Of a DNA stretch of 64,000 nucleotides, positions 46,957 to 55,917 are shown piece by piece. A program made the position numbers and the translations under genes. Position 1 is the stretch's first letter. Each line of letters starts with the position of its first letter. The DNA lies in assembly GCA_963706785.1 (NCBI GenBank), contig CAVPNJ010000002.1, positions 806,001-870,000 on the forward strand. The letters run 5' to 3'. Below the pieces are notes generated by a model. It saw only the letters and a list, made by a program, of their open reading frames with translations, searched no databases and was not told the DNA's origin. This DNA comes from Pollutimonas sp963706785 (GTDB lineage: Bacteria; Pseudomonadota; Gammaproteobacteria; Burkholderiales; Burkholderiaceae_B).

Positions 46957-47439
46957 TTAGTCCCGGAAATTCTCGAACTGCAGTGGCAGATCGACATCAG
47001 TTTTTTTAAGCAAGGCAATGGCGGCCTGAAGATCGTCGCGCTTCTTGCCACTGATGCGCAATTTTTCGCCATTAATTTGCGCTTCCACTTTTAGTTTGCC
47101 TGCTTTAAGTGCTGCAATAAGCTTTTTGGATACGGCCTGCTCTATGCCTTGCTTGATCGTGATCTTCTGACGCGCGCCGCCAAGATTTTCCAGTGGTGTG
47201 TCGACGTCAAGACAGCGAACGTCGATACCCCGCGCCGATAAACGGCCGCGCAAGATATCAAGCATTTGATTTAGCTGAAATACGCTGGAGGCAGACTGTG
47301 TAATCACATATCCGTCGAGCTCAAATTTTGCATCACTTCCCTTGAAATCGAAGCGTGTGGCTAGCTCGCGGCTGGCTTGGTCAACAGCGTTACTAAGTTC
47401 GTGCTTATCGACTTCAGAGACGACATCAAATGTGGGCAT
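46957..47439 (-). CDS. yajQ: YajQ family cyclic-di-GMP-binding protein
   Basis: This 160-residue cytosolic protein matches YajQ from end to end (MPTFDVVSEVDKHELSNAVD; GVDVRCLD-like segment; two ferredoxin-like repeats; ends LPLQFENFRD). In Xanthomonas the family binds c-di-GMP and acts as a transcriptional effector. Here it lies 33 bases upstream of a diguanylate cyclase on the same strand, so synthesis and reading of the second messenger may be coexpressed. Confidence 0.93.
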   Translation of the reverse strand: MPTFDVVSEVDKHELSNAVDQASRELATRFDFKGSDAKFELDGYVITQSASSVFQLNQMLDILRGRLSARGIDVRCLDVDTPLENLGGARQKITIKQGIEQAVSKKLIAALKAGKLKVEAQINGEKLRISGKKRDDLQAAIALLKKTDVDLPLQFENFRD

Positions 47440-47571
47440 GTTAAAAATTCCGGGATAAAGTCCGGCACCTTATCATTAGACAATGCGGGATTGTAACAAA
47501 GGCGACGGATGACAGATTAAATGGTAAACGAAGCGGTCGGGCCTGACGACGAGTTAATACCGAAATACCTA

Positions 47572-47598
47572 GTCAGGCATTGGGTTCCAATGCCTGAC
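47572..47598. repeat. Perfect 12-bp inverted repeat after the acyl-CoA synthetase
   Basis: GTCAGGCATTGG (47572-47583) and CCAATGCCTGAC (47587-47598) are exact complements with a 3-base loop, ending four bases beyond the stop codon at 47602. GCCTGACGA from the right arm also occurs at 47541-47549. There is no T run. It is a likely transcript-end hairpin for the synthetase gene and sits in the yajQ upstream region. Confidence 0.6.
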
Positions 47599-47601
47599 GA
47601 C

Positions 47602-49260
47602 TTAACTGGACACTACGTCAAGCTGTTCCGCCTTTTTGCGCAGCTCGAACTTTTGGATCTTGCCAGTCGATGTCTTGGGCAACTCGCAAAACACGACAGC
47701 ACGCGGCACTTTGAAACCGGCCAGATGTTTTTTGCAATGAGCCATGATGATCTCGGCGGTCGCTTCGGACCCTTCTTTTAATTCGACGAAGGCACACGGA
47801 GTTTCACCCCAACGGCTATCAGATCGCGCCACTACGGCGGCAGCCAGAACGTCAGGATGCCGATAAAGGACATCTTCGACCTCGATGGACGATATATTTT
47901 CACCGCCGGAAATAATGATATCTTTACTGCGATCTTTGATCTTTACATAACCGTCAGGATCCATTACCGCCAAGTCTCCGCTGTGGAACCATCCCCCTGC
48001 CAGTGCTTCCTGGGTCGCCTTGGCATTCTTAAGGTAGCCCTTCATGACAATATTGCCCCGAAACATGATCTCGCCCATGGTTACGCCGTCTGCTGGAACG
48101 GCTTGCATGGTAGACGGATCCATAACGGCAATGCCACGCTCAAGGTGATAAGCAACGCCCTGCCGAGCATTCAGACGTGCGCGCTCGCCGATGTCAAGCG
48201 TATTCCAGGATTCATGTTTGGGGCAAACTGTCGCGGGGCCATAGGTTTCGGTCAAACCGTACACGTGCAGCAGGTCGAAGCCGAGGCGTTCCATGCCTTC
48301 TATCATCGAGGCGGGGGGCGCGGCCCCCGCGACCATAGCCTTGACCCCTTTGGGGATTCCTTCCTTCATGCCTGCGGGGGCGTTTACAAGCAGGCTATGT
48401 ACGATCGGCGCACCGCAATAATGAGTGACACCATGTTCGAGTATGGCGTCGAAAATCGCTTTAGCCTCGACTTTGCGCAAGCACACATTGACGCCGGCGC
48501 GAGCGGCGACAGCCCAAGGAAAGCACCAGCCGTTACAGTGGAACATAGGCAGTGTCCACAAGTAGACAGCATGCTTGGGCATATCCCATTCAAGAATGTT
48601 GGAAATGGCTGCAGCAGCTGCACCCCGATGGTGATAGACCACCCCTTTCGGATTGCCGGTCGTACCGCTGGTGTAGTTCAGCGCAATGGCGTCCCATTCA
48701 CTGCCAGGAAGTTCCCACGAAAATTCTGAATCACCGCCAGCGATGAAAGCTTCATAGTCAATCGCGCCGATAGGCTGCGCCGCACCCGTATAAAGGACAT
48801 CGGCCGCGTCGATAACGTATATGGGCGCTGAAGACTTGCGCAAGGCTAAGGCTTTACTCATGACGGGCGCGAATTCGGTGTCGACGATGACTGTTTTAGC
48901 TTCGCCGTGGTCAAGCATGAACGCGACGGTTTCAGGGTCTAACCGAGTATTGATTGCATTTAAGACAGCGCCCGCCATAGGGACACCAAAATGCGCTTCA
49001 ACCATGACGGGAGTATTGGGAAGCATGACCGCCACGGTGTCGCCTTTACCTATCCCGCTTTTTTGCAGTGCGCTTGCCAGCTGCCGACAACGCGCATAAA
49101 CCTCGGCCCAATTGCGACGTAGAGCGCCAGGACCATTTCCGTGCACAACAGCTAGGCGTCCCGGGTAAACGCTTGCGGAGCGTTCAATGAATGCCAATGG
49201 CGATATAGCGGCGTAATTGGCAGTAGTCTGTGGCAGATCCTGGTCGAAAATACTGGTCAT
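47602..49260 (-). CDS. Acyl-CoA synthetase, AMP-forming
   Basis: This 552-residue adenylate-forming enzyme activates a carboxylic acid to its CoA thioester. The AMP-binding motifs are YTSGTTGNPKGVVYHHRG, HVYGLTETYGP, FHSGDLAVMDPDGYVKIKDR and the C-terminal Lys in SKTSTGKIQKFELR-like context (KTSTGKIQKF). Layout matches the medium-chain/methylthiopropionyl-CoA-ligase-like group. The substrate is not clear. It lies alone between yajQ and lrgB on the minus strand. Confidence 0.9.
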   Translation of the reverse strand: MTSIFDQDLPQTTANYAAISPLAFIERSASVYPGRLAVVHGNGPGALRRNWAEVYARCRQLASALQKSGIGKGDTVAVMLPNTPVMVEAHFGVPMAGAVLNAINTRLDPETVAFMLDHGEAKTVIVDTEFAPVMSKALALRKSSAPIYVIDAADVLYTGAAQPIGAIDYEAFIAGGDSEFSWELPGSEWDAIALNYTSGTTGNPKGVVYHHRGAAAAAISNILEWDMPKHAVYLWTLPMFHCNGWCFPWAVAARAGVNVCLRKVEAKAIFDAILEHGVTHYCGAPIVHSLLVNAPAGMKEGIPKGVKAMVAGAAPPASMIEGMERLGFDLLHVYGLTETYGPATVCPKHESWNTLDIGERARLNARQGVAYHLERGIAVMDPSTMQAVPADGVTMGEIMFRGNIVMKGYLKNAKATQEALAGGWFHSGDLAVMDPDGYVKIKDRSKDIIISGGENISSIEVEDVLYRHPDVLAAAVVARSDSRWGETPCAFVELKEGSEATAEIIMAHCKKHLAGFKVPRAVVFCELPKTSTGKIQKFELRKKAEQLDVVSS

Positions 49261-49426
49261 CGTGAGTCTCCTGGGATTTCTTATAAGTATGGCTGGCGAT
49301 TGTCTGGATAAGGAAGATAATACAGCCGATGCAAGCGGCTATGGTTTCAAATATGAGAAGATGAATCTGACTTGAACCGCAGTGGGAATACACGACAACG
49401 AACAAGTTTTCACAAAATAAACCAAG

Positions 49427-50152
49427 CTAAACCAGTGCCAGCAAGGCCAAGAGAACTGGAATCAATACTGCGGTTGCAATTCCATTCAGTCCCATGCCTA
49501 AGGCGGCAAACGCCCCTGCCGTTTCATTCGCCTGAAATGCACGAGCAGTGCCTATGGCGTGACCGGCCAGCCCCAAAGCAAAGCCTTCGACCTCGGAATT
49601 TTCAACATTTAGCATTTTAAATAACGGGCTAGCTATTAGCGCCGCAGCAATGCCGGTAATGGCTACAGCAACAGTAGTCAATGAGGGCAGACCACCGGTT
49701 AACCCAGCGACTTCCATAGCAATCGGCATCGTCGCCGATTTGGGCGCGAGGGATAACTGCGTCTGCAGCGAAGCACCCAAGAATCTAGATATCGCTACTG
49801 CCGACAAGATAGCCGTCGCCGACCCCGCCACCAGTGCAACAAGAATAGGCCAGAACAAACGTTTCAGGCGGGATAGCTGCCCATACAAAGGCACGGCCAA
49901 AGCTACCGTTGCCGGACCGATAAGAAACTGAAGGAACGAAGTTTTCTCGGCATAAAGGGGATACGGCGTTTCGGTGGCGTAAAGAAAACCAATAATACAT
50001 AGCACCGCCGTGATAACCGGCAATAACAATGGGTTGGCATTGGTTCGCTGATACAGGGTTGCGGCAACCGTGTAGACGAATAGTGTGAAACTCAACCAGA
50101 GTAAGGAAGAGGCGCTCAAATATGCCCAGATTTCCTGCCATATCGTAGTCAT
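49427..50152 (-). CDS. lrgB: LrgB family protein
   Basis: This inner-membrane protein of 241 residues has about eight hydrophobic segments and matches LrgB/CidB along its length (PKSATMPIAMEVAGLTGGLPSLT; GHAIGTARAF). It starts at ATG 50152 (MTTIWQEIW), two bases after the stop of lrgA; the longer reading is not supported. The LrgAB/CidAB pair is linked to murein hydrolase control, overflow metabolite or pyruvate transport in other bacteria. Confidence 0.92.
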   Translation of the reverse strand: MTTIWQEIWAYLSASSLLWLSFTLFVYTVAATLYQRTNANPLLLPVITAVLCIIGFLYATETPYPLYAEKTSFLQFLIGPATVALAVPLYGQLSRLKRLFWPILVALVAGSATAILSAVAISRFLGASLQTQLSLAPKSATMPIAMEVAGLTGGLPSLTTVAVAITGIAAALIASPLFKMLNVENSEVEGFALGLAGHAIGTARAFQANETAGAFAALGMGLNGIATAVLIPVLLALLALV

Positions 50153-50154
50153 CG

Positions 50155-50508
50155 TCAATGCGCTCGCGACCGATTCAGCATCCAGCGAAATGCGACTGCA
50201 GTCACCACTATCGTCAGCGCGACACCGCCCACGCACGCCACAAGAAATGGAATCCACTCGTGGGCGAGCTGATCAAAATACATCATGATGCCCGCCACAA
50301 GGGGAATAAAAAGCAGCATCAGGTGCTTTAACGAGTGATGGCAAGTATCGCGGAGTCCGGTGGGAACGCGTCCGTGCACAATTAAGGAAAGTAATAACAG
50401 CAGCATTCCGATTAACGGGCCAGGCAGCGGCAAGCCTGTTACGCGGGCAATCACTTCGCCCACAATCTGCATGAAGAAAAGAACGGTAATGGCGGTCAGC
50501 ATCGGCAT
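50155..50508 (-). CDS. lrgA: CidA/LrgA family holin-like protein
   Basis: This small inner-membrane protein of 117 residues has four hydrophobic segments and the family motif GLPLPGPLIGMLLLL. I start at ATG 50508 (MPMLTAITVLFFMQIVG), with 50502 as an alternative. Longer readings add a non-family N terminus. It is cotranscribed with lrgB, which starts two bases after its stop, and is divergent from the MFS gene. Confidence 0.92.
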   Translation of the reverse strand: MPMLTAITVLFFMQIVGEVIARVTGLPLPGPLIGMLLLLLSLIVHGRVPTGLRDTCHHSLKHLMLLFIPLVAGIMMYFDQLAHEWIPFLVACVGGVALTIVVTAVAFRWMLNRSRAH

Positions 50509-50668
50509 ACGGCACCAGGTCAGAAACAAACGTAACAAAGCCAGCACACTAGCACGCTTGCCAGCCAATATCCAGATGTTGAAGGCTGTCCGTACTACGT
50601 ACGACCGGCAGGCGAAGCAAGGAAAAAGCAGCAACATAGCTGAAAACCATGGGCACATTCGCGAAGTT

Positions 50669-51934
50669 GTGAATTATCATGATCGAAAAAAAGAGAGGAG
50701 CACCGCTATTTCCCGCGCCCGCGTCATCACTATTAGCACATTAGGCACGACCCAAACATTGGCATGGGCGTCGTCTTACTATTTGCCAGCAATGCTTGCA
50801 GCACCGATGGCGCGCGATATTGGGATATCGGTGCAGCTGGTTTTTGCCGCATTTTCAGCGGCCCTGGTACTTGCTGCCTTCCTTGGGCCACTGGCGGGGC
50901 GTGGCATTGACCGATACGGCGGTCGCCCCGTCTTGATTATTACCAACATAATCTTCGCACTGGGGCTCACAGGACTCGCTTTGGCTCAGGAAGCTATAGT
51001 TTTCTTCGCATCATGGCTAACAATCGGCGCAGCAATGGGCGCAGGCCTTTACGAAGCTGCTTTTTCCACTGCGGTGCGCTTATATGGAATGAATTCGCGG
51101 AGTGCCATCACCGGCATCACCCTCTTTGCAGGTTTCGCCAGCACACTGGGATGGCCTCTTTCAGCGTGGCTCGAGCTGGAATATGGCTGGCGAACCGCGT
51201 GTATGGCGTGGGCCGCACTTCACTTGTTTATAGGGCTGCCTCTTAACGCCTCCCTACCCAAGGCTACAGAGCCAAGCGAGTATGCCGATTCTGTGCTTTC
51301 CCCGCCACACTCCGATGTCCCAATGGCATCAGCCGCAAACAAACCTCGATCGGCCGATTGCCTGGATACCGGTAGCGCGCGGCGCGCGAGCGTGCTATTG
51401 GCAACTGTATTCGCCGTTACGTGGTTCGTCAGTACGGCAATGGCCGCGCACCTGCCTCGTTTACTGCAGGACTCAGGTCTTGCCCTGGCATCCGCCGTAG
51501 CTATTGCGGCGCTGGTAGGTCCTGCCCAGGTAATAGCCCGTCTCATGGAGTTCGGGCTGCTTCGCCGCGTCCATCCGCTGCTGTCGGCAAAAGTCGCAAC
51601 ACTGTTGCATCCTATTGGCGCCGCATGTCTAATGTTTTTGGGAGCTCCGGCCGCTGTGCTGTTCACCCTATTGCACGGCGCAGGGAATGGCATTCTCACC
51701 ATTGCGAAGGGCACGTTGCCACTGGTGATTTTCGGGCCGCAGGGCTATGGTCTGCGCCAGGGGCTGTTGATGGTTCCTGCGCGTATAGCCCAAGCGGCAT
51801 CCCCATTTGTTTTTGGATTCCTGATCCAGAAATGGGGAGCGCTGTCATTATGGATTTCAAGCTTACTTGGCCTGCTGGCATTTGCTTGCGTTCTGTGGTT
51901 GACCCGAGGTGTCAAATCGCCGCGCCGTACATAA
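50669..51934 (+). CDS. MFS transporter (start uncertain)
   Basis: This inner-membrane transporter has about twelve hydrophobic segments over about 400 residues (TQTLAWASSYYLPAMLAAPMA onward), with the MFS loop motif GRGIDRYGGRP after the second segment. The start is unclear. In frame there is only GTG 50669 before the first membrane segment. An ATG at 50679 lies in another frame and would join if the A7 run at 50686-50692 were A8 (MIEKKERSTAISRARV). A missing base there is plausible given the other indels. The substrate is unknown. Confidence 0.82.
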   Translation: MNYHDRKKERSTAISRARVITISTLGTTQTLAWASSYYLPAMLAAPMARDIGISVQLVFAAFSAALVLAAFLGPLAGRGIDRYGGRPVLIITNIIFALGLTGLALAQEAIVFFASWLTIGAAMGAGLYEAAFSTAVRLYGMNSRSAITGITLFAGFASTLGWPLSAWLELEYGWRTACMAWAALHLFIGLPLNASLPKATEPSEYADSVLSPPHSDVPMASAANKPRSADCLDTGSARRASVLLATVFAVTWFVSTAMAAHLPRLLQDSGLALASAVAIAALVGPAQVIARLMEFGLLRRVHPLLSAKVATLLHPIGAACLMFLGAPAAVLFTLLHGAGNGILTIAKGTLPLVIFGPQGYGLRQGLLMVPARIAQAASPFVFGFLIQKWGALSLWISSLLGLLAFACVLWLTRGVKSPRRT

Positions 51935-51966
51935 GCGAATGCCAAACGTCACCGCGACAAGACGGC

Positions 51967-52524
51967 TTAGCCGGCGAAGCCCCCTTTATCGAGAAAGTCT
52001 TGCTCCTCGGAGGTCGTTTCGCGGCCCAATAGCAAATTTCGGTGAGGAAACCTACCGAAGCGAACAATGATGCGATGGTGTTCCTGGGCATGTTTTCCCA
52101 GCGAAGGATCAAGACCAGCGTGCAGAAACAAAGAACGCTCCTGATCAATCAGGGTTTCTGAATGCTCGAATGGCAAATAGCAGAACAGCCTCAGCGATAT
52201 TTCGATATGGCGATCGAGGCCAGCTCCAATCATGCCGGACGCGAAATACCGGGCTAATGGGTCAGTTGCAAACATGTGAGCAGTACCCCGGAAAGCGTTC
52301 CGAGGAAACTGATCAAGCAGAATCAATAAGGCCAAGGCGCCTTCAGCATCATGAGCCCAATGATCCAGTTCCCGCCGGGCCGCAGCTATGTGCCATCGCA
52401 TGAATCGCTCGCGAAAGCGAAAATCGAAAGCAGCATCTTTATGGAACCAGCGAGCCGGTCCGGCGGTTCGCCAGAACCGAACGATTTCTCCTATGTGTCT
52501 GAGGTCCGGGACGCCCACTGTCAT
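51967..52524 (-). CDS. DUF924 family protein
   Basis: This 185-residue cytosolic protein matches the DUF924 family (IVRFWRTAGPARWFHKDAAFD; LALLILLDQFPRNAFRGTAHMFATD; FCYLPFEHSE). The all-helical TPR-like fold has no established role. Length is normal. It is convergent with the MFS gene and shares the strand with the downstream SDR gene. Confidence 0.88.
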   Translation of the reverse strand: MTVGVPDLRHIGEIVRFWRTAGPARWFHKDAAFDFRFRERFMRWHIAAARRELDHWAHDAEGALALLILLDQFPRNAFRGTAHMFATDPLARYFASGMIGAGLDRHIEISLRLFCYLPFEHSETLIDQERSLFLHAGLDPSLGKHAQEHHRIIVRFGRFPHRNLLLGRETTSEEQDFLDKGGFAG

Positions 52525-52584
52525 TGGCTTGGTGGCTCCTTGCGCTTCTCTGGGAACGGCTAAATCGGCGCCCGCCTGACGAGA

Positions 52585-53343
52585 TCAGCCCCGGCCGAGG
52601 AAGGGCATGTTGGTTGCCATAATGGTCATAAACTGGACATTGGCGTCTAACGGCAATTCCGCCATGTGCCTTACCGCGCGCCCAACGTGTGCGACGTCCA
52701 TGCGCGGTTCGGGCCTGACCACGCCATCGGCCTGCAATACGCCTGCGGCCATCCGATCTGTCATTTCTGTTGCGGCGTTACCAATGTCGATTTGGCCACA
52801 AGCAATATTGTAAGGACGGCAATCGAGGGAGATCGATTTTGTCAGGCCGCTTACGCCATGCTTTGTTGCGGTGTAGGCGATAGAGTAAGGTCTAGGCGCT
52901 GACGCTGAAATCGAGCCATTATTGATGATGCGTCCGCCTTGAGGCTGCTGTTTTTTCATAAGCCGTATTGCCGCCTGCGCACATAGGAACATACCGGTCA
53001 AATTCACATCGACTACGGCTCGCCAAACCGATACCGGCAACTCTTCTATAGGCACGGCAGGAGCCCCACGGCCTGCGTTATTGAATAACAAATCGAGTCG
53101 ACCATATTCTTTTTCTATTTGCTCGAAAAGCTGCTGCACAGAATGTTCGTCGGTGACGTCAGTGGAAACTGCCAGAGCCCGCGCGCCATTATCCGCAGCC
53201 ATCTCGCACGTCTGCTGAAGTGCGTCCAATCGTCGCCCGCACAGAACGACATGGTAGTTGTTGGCTAGAAGCTCTAACGCTACCGCACGCCCGATACCGC
53301 TTCCCGCCCCGGTTACTAATGCCACACCTGCCGTCTTATCCAC
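52585..53343 (-). CDS. SDR family oxidoreductase
   Basis: This 252-residue NAD(P)-dependent enzyme has the Rossmann motif TGAGSGIG (residues 11-18), NNAG, and the catalytic Ser-Tyr-Lys set (GSISAS, then YTATK). The sequence is a classical SDR with normal length. The substrate is unknown. It stands beside a DUF924 gene and an EamA exporter with no obvious pathway partner. Confidence 0.9.
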   Translation of the reverse strand: MDKTAGVALVTGAGSGIGRAVALELLANNYHVVLCGRRLDALQQTCEMAADNGARALAVSTDVTDEHSVQQLFEQIEKEYGRLDLLFNNAGRGAPAVPIEELPVSVWRAVVDVNLTGMFLCAQAAIRLMKKQQPQGGRIINNGSISASAPRPYSIAYTATKHGVSGLTKSISLDCRPYNIACGQIDIGNAATEMTDRMAAGVLQADGVVRPEPRMDVAHVGRAVRHMAELPLDANVQFMTIMATNMPFLGRG

Positions 53344-53538
53344 TCCATCCCCTTTTTATAGTTGAACTTTGGGCCAGAATTCGGATGCCGTCATTAGCAT
53401 CTAAGTATCTATACGAATCCGGCCGGAAATGTAGCAATAATACACGGCAGGCGGGGCATACTGCTCAGGCCGTGGTCTCAGCCATGGAAACTACGGCAAA
53501 TGGCGGCGCCACGTGCAGACGATCGAAATTAAAGGCGC

Positions 53539-54435
53539 TTAGGCCGTTACCCTTCGCCGACCCAGAGACCAGCCTTGCCGCATGGCCGCTGCAGCAAAAA
53601 GAATCGCCGCGACACCAAGCCATTGCATCCATTGCAATCGATGCCCAAACGCCACCCAATCAACAATAATGGCTACGACGGGATAAATGAACGAGAGCGC
53701 CCCGGTAAGCGCCGTGGGCAGCTTTTGTATTGCCCCATAAAGCAACACGTACATCACACCCGTATGCACGGTACCCAATGCGAGCAGCGTCAACAAAGCA
53801 GTCGGCTGATGCACCGGTAAATTACCGATTTGGGCGAAAGGCGCCAATAGCAGAATACCGGTACAAACTTGTATCAGTGCGATCAAATGCGGTGGCGTTC
53901 CAGTAAGCCTTTTCACCAGTAACGCAGCTATCGCATACAAAAAAGCGGCAGCTAGCGACAACGCGATACCTAGCAAATAACCCTGGCCTCCATAACCGGA
54001 ATTGCCGTGCGATTGGGTAATTGCCAGCATGCCGATGAAGGCCACTGTAAGCCACATCATTTTATCGAAGGTAATGCGCTCGCTTAGAAACAATGCACCC
54101 AGCGCTACCAACATGAAAGGCTGGGTGTTGTAGACCGCGGTCGCAATACCAATCGAAGCCCTTGAGTACGCGGCAAACAACAGTACCCAATTAGCCACAA
54201 TCGCAATCCCGCTAAGCACGGCCACTCCGAAGATGGGCCAACTTAAGTAGCTTGGTCTCAGGAAGCCCAACAATGCGCAAATTAGCAACAAGGTCGCGGC
54301 GCCAAAGACGCAGCGCCAGAATACGACATCAATAATAGGCTGGGCCGAAATTAGCACGAACCACCCGATTGTTCCTGATATCAACATGGCGCCCGTCATT
54401 TCCAGCGAACCCCGTTTTACTTGTTTTTCCATCAT
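53539..54435 (-). CDS. EamA/DMT family transporter
   Basis: This inner-membrane transporter of 298 residues has about ten hydrophobic segments in two EamA repeats (GAMLISGTIGWFVLISAQP; YAASRASIG-like region). It begins at one of two adjacent ATGs (54435, 54432) after a GAGGAG. It is divergent from an Lrp/AsnC regulator; this arrangement is typical of amino acid exporters under Lrp-type control. Substrate probably an amino acid, but unproven. Confidence 0.88.
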   Translation of the reverse strand: MMEKQVKRGSLEMTGAMLISGTIGWFVLISAQPIIDVVFWRCVFGAATLLLICALLGFLRPSYLSWPIFGVAVLSGIAIVANWVLLFAAYSRASIGIATAVYNTQPFMLVALGALFLSERITFDKMMWLTVAFIGMLAITQSHGNSGYGGQGYLLGIALSLAAAFLYAIAALLVKRLTGTPPHLIALIQVCTGILLLAPFAQIGNLPVHQPTALLTLLALGTVHTGVMYVLLYGAIQKLPTALTGALSFIYPVVAIIVDWVAFGHRLQWMQWLGVAAILFAAAAMRQGWSLGRRRVTA

Positions 54436-54472
54436 GGCACTCCTCGGCTCTAAGACAGCTAAAGTGTGATAC

Positions 54473-54510
54473 TTTTCCTTTTAATGATCTATATCTAAAA
54501 TAAAGGAAAA
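54473..54510. promoter_or_regulatory. Candidate Lrp-type operator palindrome
   Basis: TTTTCCTTT (54473-54481) and AAAGGAAAA (54502-54510) form an exact 9-bp inverted repeat with an AT-rich 20-base centre. It lies between the divergent EamA and Lrp-type genes, where a self-regulating operator would be expected. Confidence 0.45.
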
Positions 54511-54562
54511 CCAACTGAAGGCCTTTTTTATAAAGGCTTTGCATAGGAATACTCTTCATACT

Positions 54563-55030
54563 ATGCACGATGAAATCGACCGGAACATTATTGCAGCATT
54601 GATGGGCGATTCGCGCCTTTCATTGAAATCGCTGGCGCGCATCAGCGGTTTGTCATCGCCCAGCGTTGCAGAGCGCCTGCGTCGTCTCGAGGAAAAAGGC
54701 GTACTTACCGGATACACGGTGAACGTTGACCCCAGGGCCTTCGGCTACCTGTTGCAAGCCATCGTCCGAATCAGACCTTTGCCCGGGCAGTTGCATATCG
54801 TGGAACGGCAAATTCAAGCCACACCTGAATTTACAGAGTGCGACAAGGTGACTGGCGAAGACTGCTTCATTGCAAGACTTAACGTACGCTCAATGGAGCA
54901 ACTTGATGCCATCCTGGATGGGCTATCCAATCAGGCAGAAACTAACACGGCCATTGTGAAGACCACACCGGTGAAGAGACGCTTGCCACCGCTAAGTGAA
55001 CCAAATAGCACCCTCCACAGAAAATCATGA
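54563..55030 (+). CDS. Lrp/AsnC family transcriptional regulator
   Basis: This 155-residue DNA-binding regulator has an N-terminal AsnC-type HTH (LSLKSLARISGLSSPSVAERL) and a RAM/AsnC ligand-binding C-terminal domain (ECDKVTGEDCFIARL). I start at ATG 54563 (MHDEIDRNII); a TTG at 54539 would add eight residues. It probably senses an amino acid and controls the divergent EamA exporter. Confidence 0.92.
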   Translation: MHDEIDRNIIAALMGDSRLSLKSLARISGLSSPSVAERLRRLEEKGVLTGYTVNVDPRAFGYLLQAIVRIRPLPGQLHIVERQIQATPEFTECDKVTGEDCFIARLNVRSMEQLDAILDGLSNQAETNTAIVKTTPVKRRLPPLSEPNSTLHRKS

Positions 55031-55118
55031 ACATTCTTGCCGTCAATCGACTGTGTGGCGAAATAAGCGAAAGGTGCCCGGCGTTCACCGAATCGAGCAA
55101 CAAGGGGTTGGAAATGGC

Positions 55119-55844
55119 ATGAGAAGTGGCGTAATTGCTGGCGTAATTTCGCTAATCGCAATTGGGTTGAGCGGTTGTGCCAGCCCGGTATGGGTAGAAG
55201 GTTCGCGGAGTCCCCACACTGAAGAAATGTCTGCGGACCAATTGGGGCAGACCGACTTCAACCGGACCCTGACCATTGCCATGCGCGACAATCTAGACAG
55301 CCTGACCCGTCTGCTTGAAAAACTCTATCGACGCAATCCTTCTGAATGGCGCAAGACGGGCGCGTCGGATCTTGCTTCAGCCGTACGCAAGGGACGCAAA
55401 GCCATTATGACGGGCCAAGCACCCCCTGATCTCGGCTCCTTGCGAGACGTCGAGATCTTGTCAGTAGCGATGGACCCCGCCTATCAGGGAGATCGGGTGG
55501 GCGCATTTATATTCGGCATGGCCGACATGATCATTCGTGCCCATAACGGCAAAATTCGCTTCTATGCAACTGATGTCCTGAATGCCCAGCATGTCTACAA
55601 TTCGGCCCGAAACGTAGAAGTTGCGTCGTGGTTATTGGCAACTCGAAAGAACGCGGTCGGCCAACCTCTACTGCTTGCAAACGAAGCAACTAGCCAAATC
55701 GCGAATCTAAGTTTTGAGCGGGAATTTGGCCAATTGGTGGGCAGGCTCGACCTGGTTGCCAACTTGCTGGACGAAAACCTTCGCAGGGTAGGCATCAATT
55801 ACATGCAAGGGCTACTTTTATTTAACTTTCTACCGGTACGCTAA
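55119..55844 (+). CDS. Putative lipoprotein of unknown function
   Basis: This 241-residue envelope protein has a lipoprotein signal peptide with lipobox LSGC at about residue 20, after a start at ATG 55119. The mature chain is mostly helical and charged, with RDNLDSLTRLLEKLYRRNPSEWRK near the N terminus and a central hydrophobic AFIFGMADMIIRAHNGK. I do not recognise the family. A longer reading from 54996 overlaps the regulator and adds no signal sequence. Function unknown. Confidence 0.8.
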   Translation: MRSGVIAGVISLIAIGLSGCASPVWVEGSRSPHTEEMSADQLGQTDFNRTLTIAMRDNLDSLTRLLEKLYRRNPSEWRKTGASDLASAVRKGRKAIMTGQAPPDLGSLRDVEILSVAMDPAYQGDRVGAFIFGMADMIIRAHNGKIRFYATDVLNAQHVYNSARNVEVASWLLATRKNAVGQPLLLANEATSQIANLSFEREFGQLVGRLDLVANLLDENLRRVGINYMQGLLLFNFLPVR

Positions 55845-55917
55845 TCCGTTTCAGCGCGTACTTGCTATATTGCGATATGGACGAGCTACTTCGCCGAATG
55901 TTCCACAGGACGCAACC

